64,000 nucleotides of DNA, from contig NZ_CP115670.1 in the NCBI RefSeq assembly GCF_027886475.1, positions 806,001 through 870,000 on the forward strand. The letters are read 5' to 3'. The stretch comes from Corynebacterium sp. SCR221107 (GTDB lineage Bacteria > Actinomycetota > Actinomycetes > Mycobacteriales > Mycobacteriaceae). This document shows positions 1-9,927 of the stretch, in pieces. Each line of letters starts with the position of its first letter. Position 1 is the first letter of the stretch. The position numbers and the translations under genes were made by a program. The notes beneath the pieces were generated by a model. That model saw nothing but the letters and a program-made list of their open reading frames with translations, was not told the DNA's origin and made no database searches.

Positions 1-1758
1 GAAGTACTGGTCGATCTCGGGATCGATGGCCTCGATGATGACGCCGTAGTCCTTGGCAGCGCGATCGATGGAGACGTAGCCGTCGATCACGTCCTCGAGG
101 ACTGCCTCGAGGTCGCGCTCGAGGGGATCGCCGAATCCACCGCCGCCCGCGGAGGGGCGCTCGAAGGTATCGCCTGGGCCGACTGGAACGTTGGAGAACA
201 AAGCGCCGAGGAACTTCTCATCCGGGGTTCCCCTGTTGAGCCAGACACCTTGGGGAATGGAGGGGAGGCCGCCCTCGATGCCCCAGGTAACTGAGCGGGC
301 GCGGTCGCAGCAGTAGCTCATGACGGTCTCGCTTGCGTCGGTAAGCACCCCGCCCTTGGACACTCCCACGCCGCCGCGGAACTTGCCTGGGCCACCGGAG
401 TCGGTGACCAGTGAATGGTGGCTGGTGAGCACGGGGGACAAACGTTCTTGACCTTCAATAGGCTGCACGGCCAGGCCGGGGCCGAATACAGGTGCGGTTG
501 CGGAGGCACCGTCGCGGTCGACACGGCCGCCCCAACCGCCAGCCATCCAGTCGTACCACATGAAGAAGTCGCCCTTGCTGCCCACCTCAGCTACGGCGCG
601 GGTGTCATACCCGCCGATAAGCAGGTATTCCAGGTTGAAAGCGCAGGCCATGGCGCGCTCTTCCATCAGCTGGGACCACAGCTCGAAGACGGCGTTCATG
701 ATTTTCTCGTAAGGGCCCGAGCAGAATCCGGTCACCGCGTGTGGGAGTCCCGCGTTGACCACGGTGCCTTCCGGGCCTAAGTCGACATCCATAGCGCGAT
801 AGAGCCCGGAGTTAAGGGGGACGTCAGGGAAGAAGGTCTTGGTTCCTGCGACAATGCCGGAGAAGGCCGAGCCATAGCCGGCGTTGAGGAAGCTGGCCAC
901 CGCGGGGGCCGAGCCCTCCAAAGAGTAGGACAGGCGCCCCTTGTCGATGCGCATGGTCACCTTGATGGGGACGAGGCCCTCCTCCTTGGCGGGGTCGAGG
1001 TCGAGGTAGTCCACCGTTGACCATTCGCCGTCGGGAAGCTCGAGGACGCGGGCGGTGACGATGTCTTCCACGTAGTCCTGGACCTCTCGCAGTGCGGTGC
1101 GCACGGTACCCACACCATACTTGTCGACGAGGCGTAGGATCTCTCGCTCGCATACGGCCGTGGCCTCGGCCTGCGCCTTGAGATCGCCCAGGACAATTTC
1201 GGGGCTGCGGGTGTTATGGGCCAGGAGCTTGGCCACGTCCTCGAGGAAGATGCCCCTGGACCAGATGCGGACCGGGGTGATGCGCAGACCCTCGGTGTAG
1301 TAATTTGTCGCGGAGACATCGAAAGAACCCGGCACCGAGCCGCCAGCATCGGCCCAGTGGCCTTTGTTTTGTGCGAAAGCTAGAAGTTGGCCGTCATAGA
1401 AGATGGGGCGCAGGAAGGACACGTCATTCATATGAGTGCCGCCCTGGTATGGATCGTTGATGGCGAAGACGTCGCCCTCGTGGATATCTTTGCCGAATTG
1501 CTTGAGAACAGCCTGGCATTGGAAGTGCAGGGTGCCCACGTGGACTGCGATGTCCTGATCTCCTTGCATTACGGTGTTTCCCTCGGCGTCGCACAGCGCC
1601 GAGGAAAAGTCACGGGAGTAGATGACAAAGGAATAGCAGGTGCGCAGAATCTGCTCGGACATGAGGTTCACCGAGGTGGCGAAGGCGTTCTTGAGGACCT
1701 CGAAGGTCACCGGATCGAGGGTGCGGCGCTGATTGCCAATGGAGGTAGCTGCAGCCAT
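1..1758 (-). CDS. hyuB: Hydantoinase B/oxoprolinase family protein, 3' end cut by the window edge
   Basis: ATP-dependent hydrolases of this family open hydantoin or 5-oxoproline rings and work as an A/B pair in the cytoplasm. The reading frame is open from the ATG at 1758 to the window edge (586 codons). It begins MAAATSIGNQRRTLDPVTFEVLKNAF and shows family signatures such as DVFAINDPYQGGTHMNDV, NSGLYRAMDVDLGPEG and, near the edge, PSAGGGGFGDPLERD. The start is preceded by a purine-rich AAGAGAAAAG ribosome site. It lies 20 bases after the stop of the A subunit, so the two form one operon. Two copies of the CGTCGGNAAGC word lie inside it (336-346 and 1029-1039). The true substrate (hydantoin, 5-oxoproline or an N-methyl derivative) cannot be read from sequence. 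Confidence 0.93.
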   Translation of the reverse strand, partial: MAAATSIGNQRRTLDPVTFEVLKNAFATSVNLMSEQILRTCYSFVIYSRDFSSALCDAEGNTVMQGDQDIAVHVGTLHFQCQAVLKQFGKDIHEGDVFAINDPYQGGTHMNDVSFLRPIFYDGQLLAFAQNKGHWADAGGSVPGSFDVSATNYYTEGLRITPVRIWSRGIFLEDVAKLLAHNTRSPEIVLGDLKAQAEATAVCEREILRLVDKYGVGTVRTALREVQDYVEDIVTARVLELPDGEWSTVDYLDLDPAKEEGLVPIKVTMRIDKGRLSYSLEGSAPAVASFLNAGYGSAFSGIVAGTKTFFPDVPLNSGLYRAMDVDLGPEGTVVNAGLPHAVTGFCSGPYEKIMNAVFELWSQLMEERAMACAFNLEYLLIGGYDTRAVAEVGSKGDFFMWYDWMAGGWGGRVDRDGASATAPVFGPGLAVQPIEGQERLSPVLTSHHSLVTDSGGPGKFRGGVGVSKGGVLTDASETVMSYCCDRARSVTWGIEGGLPSIPQGVWLNRGTPDEKFLGALFSNVPVGPGDTFERPSAGGGGFGDPLERDLEAVLEDVIDGYVSIDRAAKDYGVIIEAIDPEIDQYF

Positions 1759-1778
1759 GGTCTTTTCTCTTTCTTGAC

Positions 1779-3887
1779 TTAGGCGTTGACGCCTGCGGAT
1801 TGAAGGTTGTGGGCAAAGGAGTGGAGTTCATCCTTGGTGTCGGCCAGCCCGATATGGATTCGGATGTTGGCCCACTCGTCGATCACTGCGACGTCTCCCG
1901 GCGGGATGACGGTGGTGGCATCTAGCTGGTCGATGATCGCCGGGCCCACCAACGTGGCGCCCGGGGCGAGCTCGGTGCGCTGGTACACGGGCACCTTCGC
2001 CCAGCCACCGCCTGCGGAGAAGTAGACGTCACGGTAGGTTGCGGGCGTGCTGGCCTCGTGCTCGACCACCTCAAAGTGGGCAAACGGCGGGCTATCTAAC
2101 TCGCCGATGGCGACGATGCCAATCTGGTAGAACTCGACCTCACCGTCGCGGTCGGCGAAGGAGTACTCGCGCTCGTGTTCGTCGTGGAACAAAGCGACGG
2201 CGTCCTCGAGTGGTGAGCCGGATTCAGGCAGTTCCACGGTCAAGGAGCGCCACTGGCCGCGATAGCGCATGGATGCCGTGCGCTTGAACTTCATGCGTTC
2301 GGGCAGGACGTGTTCCTTGGCTAGGCGCTCACGCCCTTCGGCCTTGAGCGACTCGTAGGCCTTGCGCAGGTCGTCCTTGTCCACCGAGCTGACCGGGGAC
2401 TGATACATCTGGGAGATATCGTGGCGGATGTCCACGAGCAGGCAGCCCTGGGCAGAGGTCACGCCCGGGTGTGGTGGCACGACGACGGTGGGGATGGATA
2501 GGTCCCGGGCGACCTCTGCACCGTGGAGGGCTCCTGCGCCGCCACCGACGACCAGGACGAAGTCGCGCGGGTCGTAGCCGCGCCGGATCGACAGGACGCG
2601 GACAGCATCGGCCATGTTCGCGTTTGCCACCTTAATGATGTCTTCGGCGGCGGTCTCAATATCGAGACCCAGGGGATCGGCTACGGTCTTGCGCACTGCC
2701 TCCTCGGCAGCGGACTTGTTGAGCTTGAGGGCACCGCCGATCAGCTCGGTGCCGAGGCGGCCCAGGGTCACGTTTGCGTCGGTGTTGGTGGCTTCCGTGC
2801 CACCGCGTTCGTAGCAGACCGGACCCGGATCTGCGCCCGCGGATTGTGGTCCGTTGCGCAGCGACCCCGCTTCGTCGATCCATGCCAGCGAGCCGCCACC
2901 GGCACCGATCGTCCCCACTTCGATGGAGGGGAAACAGATGGGGAAGCCGTATTCGACCTGCCATTGTTTGGTGATGCGGATGTCACCACCGTAGACCAGC
3001 GAAATGTCGGTGGAGGTGCCGCCCATCTCGAGGCCGATGGCGTTGGGGTAGCCACAACGGGTGGCGATGTCTTGGACGGCGATTGCGCCCGCAGCGATGC
3101 CGGAGGCCGCGAGTCGGACGGGGTACTTGGACACCATCTGCGGGGTCATGGAGCCACCGCCGGAATGGAGCATGAGCAGGTCGCCTTCGTATCCGCCCTC
3201 GGCTAGCTGTCGGGACAGACGGTTGACATAGCCGGTAACCAGCGGTGCCAGCACCGCGTTTGAGACGGTAGTGGAGAAGCGATCGTGCTCGAAGATTTCC
3301 GGCAGAATCTCCGAAGAGGTGGAGATGGCCGCGTCGGGAAGCTCTTCGCGCAGGATCTCGTACATCCGCGCCTCATGGGCTGCATTGGCGTGTGAGTTGA
3401 TGAAGCAGATGGCGACCGTCTCGATTCCCTTACGTTTGAGGATGCGTGCTACATGGCGGGCTTCCTCCTCATTTAGGGGGGTGATCTCGGTGCCATCGAA
3501 GTCGACGCGTTCTTCCACCTCGTAGCGGTCACGGCGGCGAATGTAGGGATCAGCGACGTCTTTGTAGGCATCCCACAGCTCATCCTTGGTGCCGTCGCGA
3601 ATCTCCAGCACGTCTCGGAAGCCCTTGGTGGTCACCAGCGCGGCGGCGGGGAACCGTCGCTGGATGAGCGCATTGGTGGCAACGGTTGTTCCGTGCGAGA
3701 AGACCTCGACCTGGGACAGCTCGACGTTTCCCTGGCGCAGGCCGTCCATCACCGCGATCATGGGGTCGGCCGGTGTGGACGGCACCTTTGCCACAGATAG
3801 CTCGTGCGTGAGCGTATTGACGATGGCCACGTCCGTGAAGGTTCCGCCGACATCGACGGAGACGCGGAAGGGTTTGTTGGTGCTCAT
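1779..3887 (-). CDS. hyuA: Hydantoinase A/oxoprolinase family protein
   Basis: Predicted 702-residue A subunit of an ATP-dependent hydantoinase/oxoprolinase, paired with the B subunit just downstream. The actin-like phosphate-binding motif VDVGGTFTD lies at residues 11-19. Further family blocks are SHGTTVATNALIQR, GLEMGGTSTDISL and GTIGAGGGSLAWID. An upstream in-frame ATG exists at 4076, but the chosen start at 3887 (MSTNKPFRVSVDVGG) has a GAGG ribosome site and puts the GGTFTD motif at the usual distance from the N terminus. One copy of the CGTCGGNAAGC word lies at 3332-3342. The gene is divergent from a PucR-type regulator, which is the likely controller. Family assignment is firm; the substrate is inferred only as a cyclic amide. 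Confidence 0.94.
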   Translation of the reverse strand: MSTNKPFRVSVDVGGTFTDVAIVNTLTHELSVAKVPSTPADPMIAVMDGLRQGNVELSQVEVFSHGTTVATNALIQRRFPAAALVTTKGFRDVLEIRDGTKDELWDAYKDVADPYIRRRDRYEVEERVDFDGTEITPLNEEEARHVARILKRKGIETVAICFINSHANAAHEARMYEILREELPDAAISTSSEILPEIFEHDRFSTTVSNAVLAPLVTGYVNRLSRQLAEGGYEGDLLMLHSGGGSMTPQMVSKYPVRLAASGIAAGAIAVQDIATRCGYPNAIGLEMGGTSTDISLVYGGDIRITKQWQVEYGFPICFPSIEVGTIGAGGGSLAWIDEAGSLRNGPQSAGADPGPVCYERGGTEATNTDANVTLGRLGTELIGGALKLNKSAAEEAVRKTVADPLGLDIETAAEDIIKVANANMADAVRVLSIRRGYDPRDFVLVVGGGAGALHGAEVARDLSIPTVVVPPHPGVTSAQGCLLVDIRHDISQMYQSPVSSVDKDDLRKAYESLKAEGRERLAKEHVLPERMKFKRTASMRYRGQWRSLTVELPESGSPLEDAVALFHDEHEREYSFADRDGEVEFYQIGIVAIGELDSPPFAHFEVVEHEASTPATYRDVYFSAGGGWAKVPVYQRTELAPGATLVGPAIIDQLDATTVIPPGDVAVIDEWANIRIHIGLADTKDELHSFAHNLQSAGVNA

Positions 3888-4076
3888 GGGGTCCTCACTT
3901 TCGGAAATACCTGTCAAACAATCGGTATTGAGGAGTATTGCGGGTTGGCGGCAAAGGCGGCAATGTAAATATCTCCAAATGGGAGGCAAAAAATTCAGCA
4001 GAATTACAAAATAGGTGGTTATGCCCATTAAAATCTTCACCAAGAAATGCCAATCGCGATGCCAAGTAGGTGACAA
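3888..4076. promoter_or_regulatory. Divergent promoter region between hyuA and the PucR-type regulator
   Basis: This 189-base AT-rich gap separates two divergent start codons and must hold both promoters. A short inverted pair ATTC-agca-GAAT and repeated ATTG and ATGCC words are visible, but no convincing operator. Shared control of both transcripts by the regulator is an inference from gene arrangement. Confidence 0.5.
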
Positions 4077-5621
4077 ATGGCGACCTCGGCGACCAACCCC
4101 ACCCCCGCACGGCTAAGGATCTCCGACCTCCTCCTCGTTGAGCCACGGCTGAAGTTGGTGGGCACCATCAAGGGCAGCGGCGAGTTTCAAGGTCTTTGCG
4201 CAGAGGAATACGGGGCGGGTGAGGATTGGCTGGTCTTTCCCTCCCGCACGGCGCGTCCACTGGAGGCAGCGCGCAGGCTCACCACCGCGGCAGGCCTCGT
4301 CTTCGTGGAAGGCGAAACGCTTGCCACAACCGCCGATTCGGACGGATCGACAGTGCCGACCGTGCCGCCCACGCAGGCTGCGCCGACGCTAGCGGCAGTA
4401 ACAACTGCGGCGGTGGAAGCCGCAGCAAGCGCCCCGGCTACCCTGCTTCTGGCCACCGGGGGAATGACCCGGCTGGACGTTCGTGCTGCCGTCGATCAGC
4501 TGCTTCGGCGTCAGCCTCATCATCAGGCATGGCGAAAGCTCCAAACCATCGCCCACCTCAGCCAGGCTCTCATGAGCCAGTCTCCCGAGTCCGCGCTATT
4601 GGCGAGCTATGCCTCGCTGTCCGGAGATGCTCTCCTCCTTTTAGATCTTGATGGGCACGTCCTGGCCAGTGCGGGCATGCTTCCTTCGCGCACCATAGCC
4701 CGCGCCCTGCACGGTGAATCCGGCGACAGGCCTTCCATGATGATCGGTCGGTGGAACGTGGCTGCCCAGCTGATCGCTGCCGACGCCACCCGTCGAGCCA
4801 CCGGTCAGGCCTGGTGGTTGGTGCTGGGCAGGCGGACTGTGGACACACCCAACGTGGAGGACCCGAGCTTTGTCGCACTCCAGGAACTGCTGTTGGGCGT
4901 GCTTACCGCCCGCAGACACATGGAGCATTCCCAGCTCGCAGACTCATCTGCGCTCCTGGCTAGTCTGTGTGCGGAGAGTTCTGACAAGGATGAGCTTGAA
5001 AGATCGCTCATCGGCCGTGGCTTTTCCCGCCGCGCGCGCCTCCGGCTACTCATTGCCGGCACGGCCAAGGATGCCTTTCGCTCGGAGATCGTTGGCGACA
5101 TCGCAAGCCTCGGTGCCCGTTATGGAATCCCGCTGTTAGTTGGCTATCGCAAGGGGCGGACCCTCGTGTTGACCACCGACTCGGATGCGGTGAGCCAGCT
5201 TGCTGCGGCCCTGCCCGGCCCGGTGGGGATCTCAGCGAGGTTTCTCCAGGTGGGGCAAGGCCCTCTGGCGTGCCGGGAAGCAAGCGTTGCGGCCATCGTC
5301 GCGGAAAAGAAGTTGGCCCACAGCGTCGGATTCGATGACTGCAGTGCGATTCAAAAGGCCGCGGCCCTGCTGGGGGAGGATGCGCTCAGCGATGCGGTTG
5401 GCGGTCTCGACTCCGCCATCGGTCAGATTAAAGACGGCGTGTCGGTGTGCGTTACCTGGGAGGAAGAGAACTTTAGCGTCGCCAAAGCGGCCAAACGCCT
5501 CGGCATGCACTCCAACACTGTGCGCAACCGCATCGAGGCTTTGTCGGGCCAGATAAGCTTCCACGAAGCCGACCTCGTGCTGTGGTCTTTGTGGCGCACG
5601 CTTGTCTCACGCGAGCGCTGA
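4077..5621 (+). CDS. PucR/CdaR-type transcriptional regulator
   Basis: A 514-residue regulator with the architecture of the PucR/CdaR group: a long, poorly conserved N-terminal sensory half and a C-terminal helix-turn-helix of the HTH_30 type at about residues 467-486 (SVAKAAKRLGMHSNTVRNRI). Relatives control purine catabolism or sugar-diacid use. Here the divergent hydantoinase genes suggest control of cyclic-amide or purine-derivative breakdown. The ATG at 4077 has the ribosome site AGGTGA a few bases upstream. A stretch near residues 80-130 is rich in Ala/Thr/Val and looks like a linker. A GCTTGCCGACG word follows the stop codon by only a few bases. Ligand and target are not visible. Confidence 0.88.
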   Translation: MATSATNPTPARLRISDLLLVEPRLKLVGTIKGSGEFQGLCAEEYGAGEDWLVFPSRTARPLEAARRLTTAAGLVFVEGETLATTADSDGSTVPTVPPTQAAPTLAAVTTAAVEAAASAPATLLLATGGMTRLDVRAAVDQLLRRQPHHQAWRKLQTIAHLSQALMSQSPESALLASYASLSGDALLLLDLDGHVLASAGMLPSRTIARALHGESGDRPSMMIGRWNVAAQLIAADATRRATGQAWWLVLGRRTVDTPNVEDPSFVALQELLLGVLTARRHMEHSQLADSSALLASLCAESSDKDELERSLIGRGFSRRARLRLLIAGTAKDAFRSEIVGDIASLGARYGIPLLVGYRKGRTLVLTTDSDAVSQLAAALPGPVGISARFLQVGQGPLACREASVAAIVAEKKLAHSVGFDDCSAIQKAAALLGEDALSDAVGGLDSAIGQIKDGVSVCVTWEEENFSVAKAAKRLGMHSNTVRNRIEALSGQISFHEADLVLWSLWRTLVSRER

Positions 5622-5625
5622 AGGT

Positions 5626-5793
5626 GCTTGCCGACGCCTACGGCTTCGCACCGATATGAATTATCGAGGCGGCGATGTATTCACGACGAGACTTCTCGGC
5701 AGGCCCATCGTGCTTACATCGTCAGGTATGGGCTGCGAAACGCCTGCCGGTTTGCACTTCGCGATGGGCGGACTAACTTTAGCCGTCGGCAAG
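5626..5793. repeat. Inverted pair of the GCTTNCCGACG word in an intergenic segment
   Basis: GCTTGCCGACG at 5626-5636 faces its exact reverse complement CGTCGGCAAGC at 5783-5793, so the 168-base segment between two convergent genes is bounded by 11-bp inverted arms. The inside has no gene. It contains a small CGATA/TATCG hairpin near 5652. It could be a terminator region, a decayed miniature element, or two independent copies of the dispersed word. Confidence 0.6.
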
Positions 5794-5806
5794 CAAAGTG
5801 CAAGCG

Positions 5807-6919
5807 CTAGGACGCCCGATCGGTGGTGGTCTGCGTTCCCAATTCGGGGAAGGGATCCTGGCCAACAAGATAGCGGATAAAACTATTGAGCGTGGCCACC
5901 ACCGGTACCGCGAACAGCGCGCCGGGCAGGCCGAAGAGGTAGGTGCCCGCCGCGACGGCGACGATCACACCCAAGGGGTGGACGCTGACGGCGTGCCCCA
6001 TGAGGAAGGGGTGCAAGACGTTCGCCTCGATGAGGTGAACCACGATGACCACCACGAGCATTGCTGCCGCCATCCAGAAACCCTTGTCAACGAAGGCGAT
6101 GAGGACGGCGACGAAGCCCGACAGCCAGGCGCCCACGATGGGGATGAAGGACATGAGGTAGACGATCACGGTGATGGGGATGATCAGGGGCAGGCCGAGC
6201 GCCCATGCGCCCACACCGATGCCGATCGCATTGATACCGGCCACGGCCAGCTGTGCGCGGGCATAAGAACCTAGGCTCACCCAGCCGCGACGGGCGGCCT
6301 CATGGGTGGCTGGGCGGGAATGTGCGGGCAGGAAGTTCAGCAGGAAGCGCCAGATCTGCTTGCCCTGCAGTAGGAAGAAGAAGGTCGCGATAAGGCAAAT
6401 GAGAAAACCCGCGCCGAAATCGGCCGTGGTGGTGCCCACCTTCATAGCACCCGAAAACAACGGAGAACTCGTGCCGCCGCTGGCCAGCGAATTGAGGCGT
6501 TCGGAAAGCTGCGAATTATGTGGCAGCGTAAGATGCAACGGCCCATTCTGCAGCCAGTCGCTGATCTGATTAATGCCCTGGGTGGCGCCGCTGAGTAGAT
6601 CCCTAAAACCAGAAGTAAGCCGCTGGATTGCTAGGACGAACGCGGCGATGACGATGCTAAAAAAAACAGACTCCGTGGCAAGAGCGGCAATGCCTTTGGG
6701 GAAGTGTGCCTTGTCGCGCAGGGTGCGATTCAGTGGCTCAAGCATGGCGCAGATGAGCAACGCGATCGCCAAGGGGATAAGCACCATGGTGATCTTGCCA
6801 ATCACCCGGCCCGCCACCATCACACCACCGGCGATGAGAATAAGACATAGCGACCAGGCGGCGGCGACGATGACGGGGTAGGGAACATCGCGCTGCAGGC
6901 GCGACATGAGGGACTTCAT
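5807..6919 (-). CDS. AI-2E family (PerM-like) membrane transporter
   Basis: A 370-residue polytopic membrane protein of the autoinducer-2 exporter/PerM family. Hydrophobic segments lie at roughly residues 15-40, 45-65, 75-100, 165-190, 220-245, 250-280, 280-305 and 310-345. The family-typical C-terminal block reads VSVHPLGVIVAVAAGTYLFGLPGALFAVPVVA. The ATG at 6919 gives the usual short cytoplasmic N terminus. Family members have been linked to autoinducer export, Na+/H+ exchange and other roles, so the substrate is open. It is convergent with the upstream regulator and divergent from the dehydrogenase at 7102. No operon partner is evident. Confidence 0.88.
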   Translation of the reverse strand: MKSLMSRLQRDVPYPVIVAAAWSLCLILIAGGVMVAGRVIGKITMVLIPLAIALLICAMLEPLNRTLRDKAHFPKGIAALATESVFFSIVIAAFVLAIQRLTSGFRDLLSGATQGINQISDWLQNGPLHLTLPHNSQLSERLNSLASGGTSSPLFSGAMKVGTTTADFGAGFLICLIATFFFLLQGKQIWRFLLNFLPAHSRPATHEAARRGWVSLGSYARAQLAVAGINAIGIGVGAWALGLPLIIPITVIVYLMSFIPIVGAWLSGFVAVLIAFVDKGFWMAAAMLVVVIVVHLIEANVLHPFLMGHAVSVHPLGVIVAVAAGTYLFGLPGALFAVPVVATLNSFIRYLVGQDPFPELGTQTTTDRAS

Positions 6920-7101
6920 GTCCTCAATAGTGGCACAGGTACTACCGGTGGAAACAATGCCTGCGCCGGGGCCGGTTTTCGCATGACACCGCCGATGAAT
7001 CCATTCTGCTGGTGAGCAAAAGGGGGGTAATCGGTGCTGCGCGAGTGGAAAGGGCAGTGGCTACGGGACGCGGCAGTGGCCGCACCACTAGGATGGGGTG
7101 C

Positions 7102-9909
7102 ATGAACAGTCAGCTTGAATATTCCATCGCGGCTGAAGACGTACGGACGTCACTCATCGAGCGCACGAAGTATGCCTCCGACGCATCCCACTATCTATTT
7201 ACCCCGCAAGCGATCGTCGTCGCACGAGATGCCAGCGAGGTAGCCGCCGCCTTCCGGGCAGGTGCAAGCCAGAACATCCCCGTGACACTGCGCTCCGGGG
7301 GCACGTCGCTTGCGGGTCAGGCCTCCGGCGACGGCATCATGGTCGACACCCGCCGACACTTCAAAAACGTCGAGGTGCTCGATGGCGGCAAACGGGTGCG
7401 TGTGCAGCCGGGTGTCACGGTGCGCCAGGTCAATGCGCGGTTGGCCCTCTACGGCTACAAGCTCGGCCCCGACCCGGCTTCCTCCGGGGCCGCCACCATC
7501 GGTGGGGTCATCGCCAACAACTCCTCCGGAATGGCATGTGGCACGCAGTTCAACACCTATCAGACACTGGAGTCGATGACCTTCGTGCTGCCGTCTGGCA
7601 CCGTCATTAACACGGCCGACGCCGATGCCGACCAGCAGCTTCATGCCAAGGAACCAGAGCTTGAGCAAACCCTAATGCGGCTGCAGCGCCGGGTGCGCGA
7701 CAACGCCGAGTCCGTGGCCACCATCCGCAGGCACTTCGCGCTGAAGAACACCATGGGCTACGGCCTCAACTCCTTCCTCGACTTTGACAGCCCCGTCAAG
7801 CTGTTGGAGCACCTGCTCATCGGCTCTGAGGGAACCCTCGCATTTGTGGCCGAGGCCGTCTTCCGCACGGTGCCGATCGCGAAGCTGGCCACCACCACCG
7901 TCGCCGTCTTCGATGATCTCGACGGTGCCACCCGCGCGCTGCCAGCCCTGCTGGACACCGGCGCTGCCACCTTGGAGCTTATGGACTCCTCTTCTATAAA
8001 GGTCGGCCAGTCCTTGGCCGGGGTACCCGCCGCGATTACGGGCTTTGACGTCGAAAAGCAGGCGGCCCTGCTCATCGAATACCACGCGAACGAAAAGGAA
8101 CAACTGCACGCCCTGGAGCAGGCGGGCTCGCGGCTGCTGGGGGAGTTGAAGCTGCGGGCGGCCGCGGAGTTTTCTCAAGAACCCACCGACCGCGCCGTGG
8201 CCTGGGCCTTCCGCAACGGCCTCTACGCCTCCGTTGCGGGCGCGCGACGCACCGGTACCACCGCGCTGCTCGAGGACGTGGTGGTACCCGTTGCGGATCT
8301 CGCGCCTACGTGCGAGTCCCTCCAGGAGTTGTTTATCCGTTATGGTTACGACGACGCTGTCATCTTCGGCCATGCCAAGGACGGCAACATCCACTTCCTG
8401 CTCACCGACCGCTTCGAGGGCGAGGAGGCGCTGGGGCGCTACAACGACTTCAACGAGGAGATGGTCTCGCTCATCCTCGCCGCGGAGGGAAACCTCAAGG
8501 CCGAGCACGGCACCGGGCGCGCGATGGCCCCCTATGTGCGTCGCCAATACGGGGACGAGCTTTATGAGGTTCACAAGCTGCTGAAATCCGCCTGCGATCC
8601 GCGCGGGATCATGAACCCCGGCGTCATCATCGACGAGGACGCCTTGGCGCACATCAAAAATATCAAGCTCAACGCGCAGGTGGAGCAGGCTATCGACCGC
8701 TGCGTGGAGTGCGGCTACTGCGAGCCGGTGTGTCCCTCGCGCAACCTGACCCTCACCCCGCGCCAGCGTATCGTCGTGCGCCGCGCGCGGGCCAAAGCGC
8801 TGGCCGAGGGGCGGCTTGACGACGCCCGGGAGCTGGAACGCGAATATGAATACCAGGGCATTGACACCTGCGCGGTGGATTCGATGTGTGTGACCGCCTG
8901 CCCGGTGGGCATCGACACCGGAAAATTCATCAAGTCGTTGCGCCGTGAGCGCAACGAGGCCGGCAACGCGGTGGTGCCGGGCATGTGGACCGCTGCCGCT
9001 AAGGCCTGGAAGGCAGTGCCGCCGGTGGCCTCGGCGGCGCTGACCGGGGTCAACTACCTGCCGACCTCGCTGACCAAGGCTGTCACCGATGTAGCCCGCA
9101 AGTTGGTGGGCGAGGACGTCATGCCGGAATACCAGCCGGAGCTCGGCAAGGGTGGCAAGCTGCGTTCGCGTCTGGGAACCCGCGTCGGCGCTTTAGGTGT
9201 GGACCCGGTCGCCGTCTACGTCCCGGCCTGCGTCAATACAATGTTCGGCCCCGTCGACGGCGGCACCGGCGTGGGCGCTACCGACGCCTTCGTTCAGTTG
9301 ATTACTCGCGCTGGCATCGCCATGGAAGTCCCCGCCGATATCGACTCGCTGTGTTGCGGCACCCCGTGGACCTCTAAGGGCATGTCGAAAGGCCACGCGA
9401 TCATGAAAAAGCGCGTCCAGGAGTCGCTGATGAAGGCAACCGATCACGGTCGCCGGCCGATCGTGTGTGACGCCAGCTCCTGCAGTGAAGGCTTTAAGGC
9501 CATGGCCGAGGAGGTTGGCATCACCGTCATCGATGCGGTCACTTTCGTGCGCCATCATGTGCTGCCAAGGATCACGGTTAACCACCGGCTGGAGTCGGTG
9601 ACCCTGCACCCGACCTGCTCGTCCACCCACTTAGGGATTATCGATGACTTGGAGGCTGTGGCCCAGGCCGCGGCGGAGAAGGTCACCATCCCCGCCGACT
9701 GGAACTGCTGCGGATACGCCGGCGATCGCGGCATGCTGCACCCGGAGCTGACCCACTCGGCCACCGAGGCGGAGGCCGCCGAGGTCAAGCGCCTGGGCGC
9801 GAAGTACCACGCCTCGCTCAACCGCACCTGCGAACTGGGGCTAACCCGCGCCACTGGGCAGCCCTATCAGCACGTCCTCGAGCTGCTGGAGCTGGCTAGC
9901 CGTCCCTAG
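7102..9909 (+). CDS. FAD-linked oxidase/Fe-S/CCG-domain dehydrogenase (lactate or glycolate oxidase-like)
   Basis: A single 935-residue chain that fuses an FAD-binding oxidoreductase to an iron-sulfur electron-transfer part. The N-terminal FAD_binding_4 domain carries LRSGGTSLAGQA and DPASSGAATIGGVIANNSSG, followed by the FAD oxidase C-terminal domain ending around AEHGTGRAMAPYV. A ferredoxin-like pair follows: CVECGYCEPVC at about residue 534, and CAVDSMCVTACPVG at about 590. A CCG domain comes last, with CCGTPW near residue 751 and NCCGYAGDRG near the end. Proteins of this layout oxidise 2-hydroxy acids (D-lactate, glycolate) and pass electrons to the quinone pool at the membrane. An upstream start at 7012 is possible, but the ATG at 7102 fits family N termini and has AGGATGGGG before it. 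A word-based hairpin follows the stop. Confidence 0.9.
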   Translation: MNSQLEYSIAAEDVRTSLIERTKYASDASHYLFTPQAIVVARDASEVAAAFRAGASQNIPVTLRSGGTSLAGQASGDGIMVDTRRHFKNVEVLDGGKRVRVQPGVTVRQVNARLALYGYKLGPDPASSGAATIGGVIANNSSGMACGTQFNTYQTLESMTFVLPSGTVINTADADADQQLHAKEPELEQTLMRLQRRVRDNAESVATIRRHFALKNTMGYGLNSFLDFDSPVKLLEHLLIGSEGTLAFVAEAVFRTVPIAKLATTTVAVFDDLDGATRALPALLDTGAATLELMDSSSIKVGQSLAGVPAAITGFDVEKQAALLIEYHANEKEQLHALEQAGSRLLGELKLRAAAEFSQEPTDRAVAWAFRNGLYASVAGARRTGTTALLEDVVVPVADLAPTCESLQELFIRYGYDDAVIFGHAKDGNIHFLLTDRFEGEEALGRYNDFNEEMVSLILAAEGNLKAEHGTGRAMAPYVRRQYGDELYEVHKLLKSACDPRGIMNPGVIIDEDALAHIKNIKLNAQVEQAIDRCVECGYCEPVCPSRNLTLTPRQRIVVRRARAKALAEGRLDDARELEREYEYQGIDTCAVDSMCVTACPVGIDTGKFIKSLRRERNEAGNAVVPGMWTAAAKAWKAVPPVASAALTGVNYLPTSLTKAVTDVARKLVGEDVMPEYQPELGKGGKLRSRLGTRVGALGVDPVAVYVPACVNTMFGPVDGGTGVGATDAFVQLITRAGIAMEVPADIDSLCCGTPWTSKGMSKGHAIMKKRVQESLMKATDHGRRPIVCDASSCSEGFKAMAEEVGITVIDAVTFVRHHVLPRITVNHRLESVTLHPTCSSTHLGIIDDLEAVAQAAAEKVTIPADWNCCGYAGDRGMLHPELTHSATEAEAAEVKRLGAKYHASLNRTCELGLTRATGQPYQHVLELLELASRP

Positions 9910-9927
9910 CACACAGCAGGGTATTGC

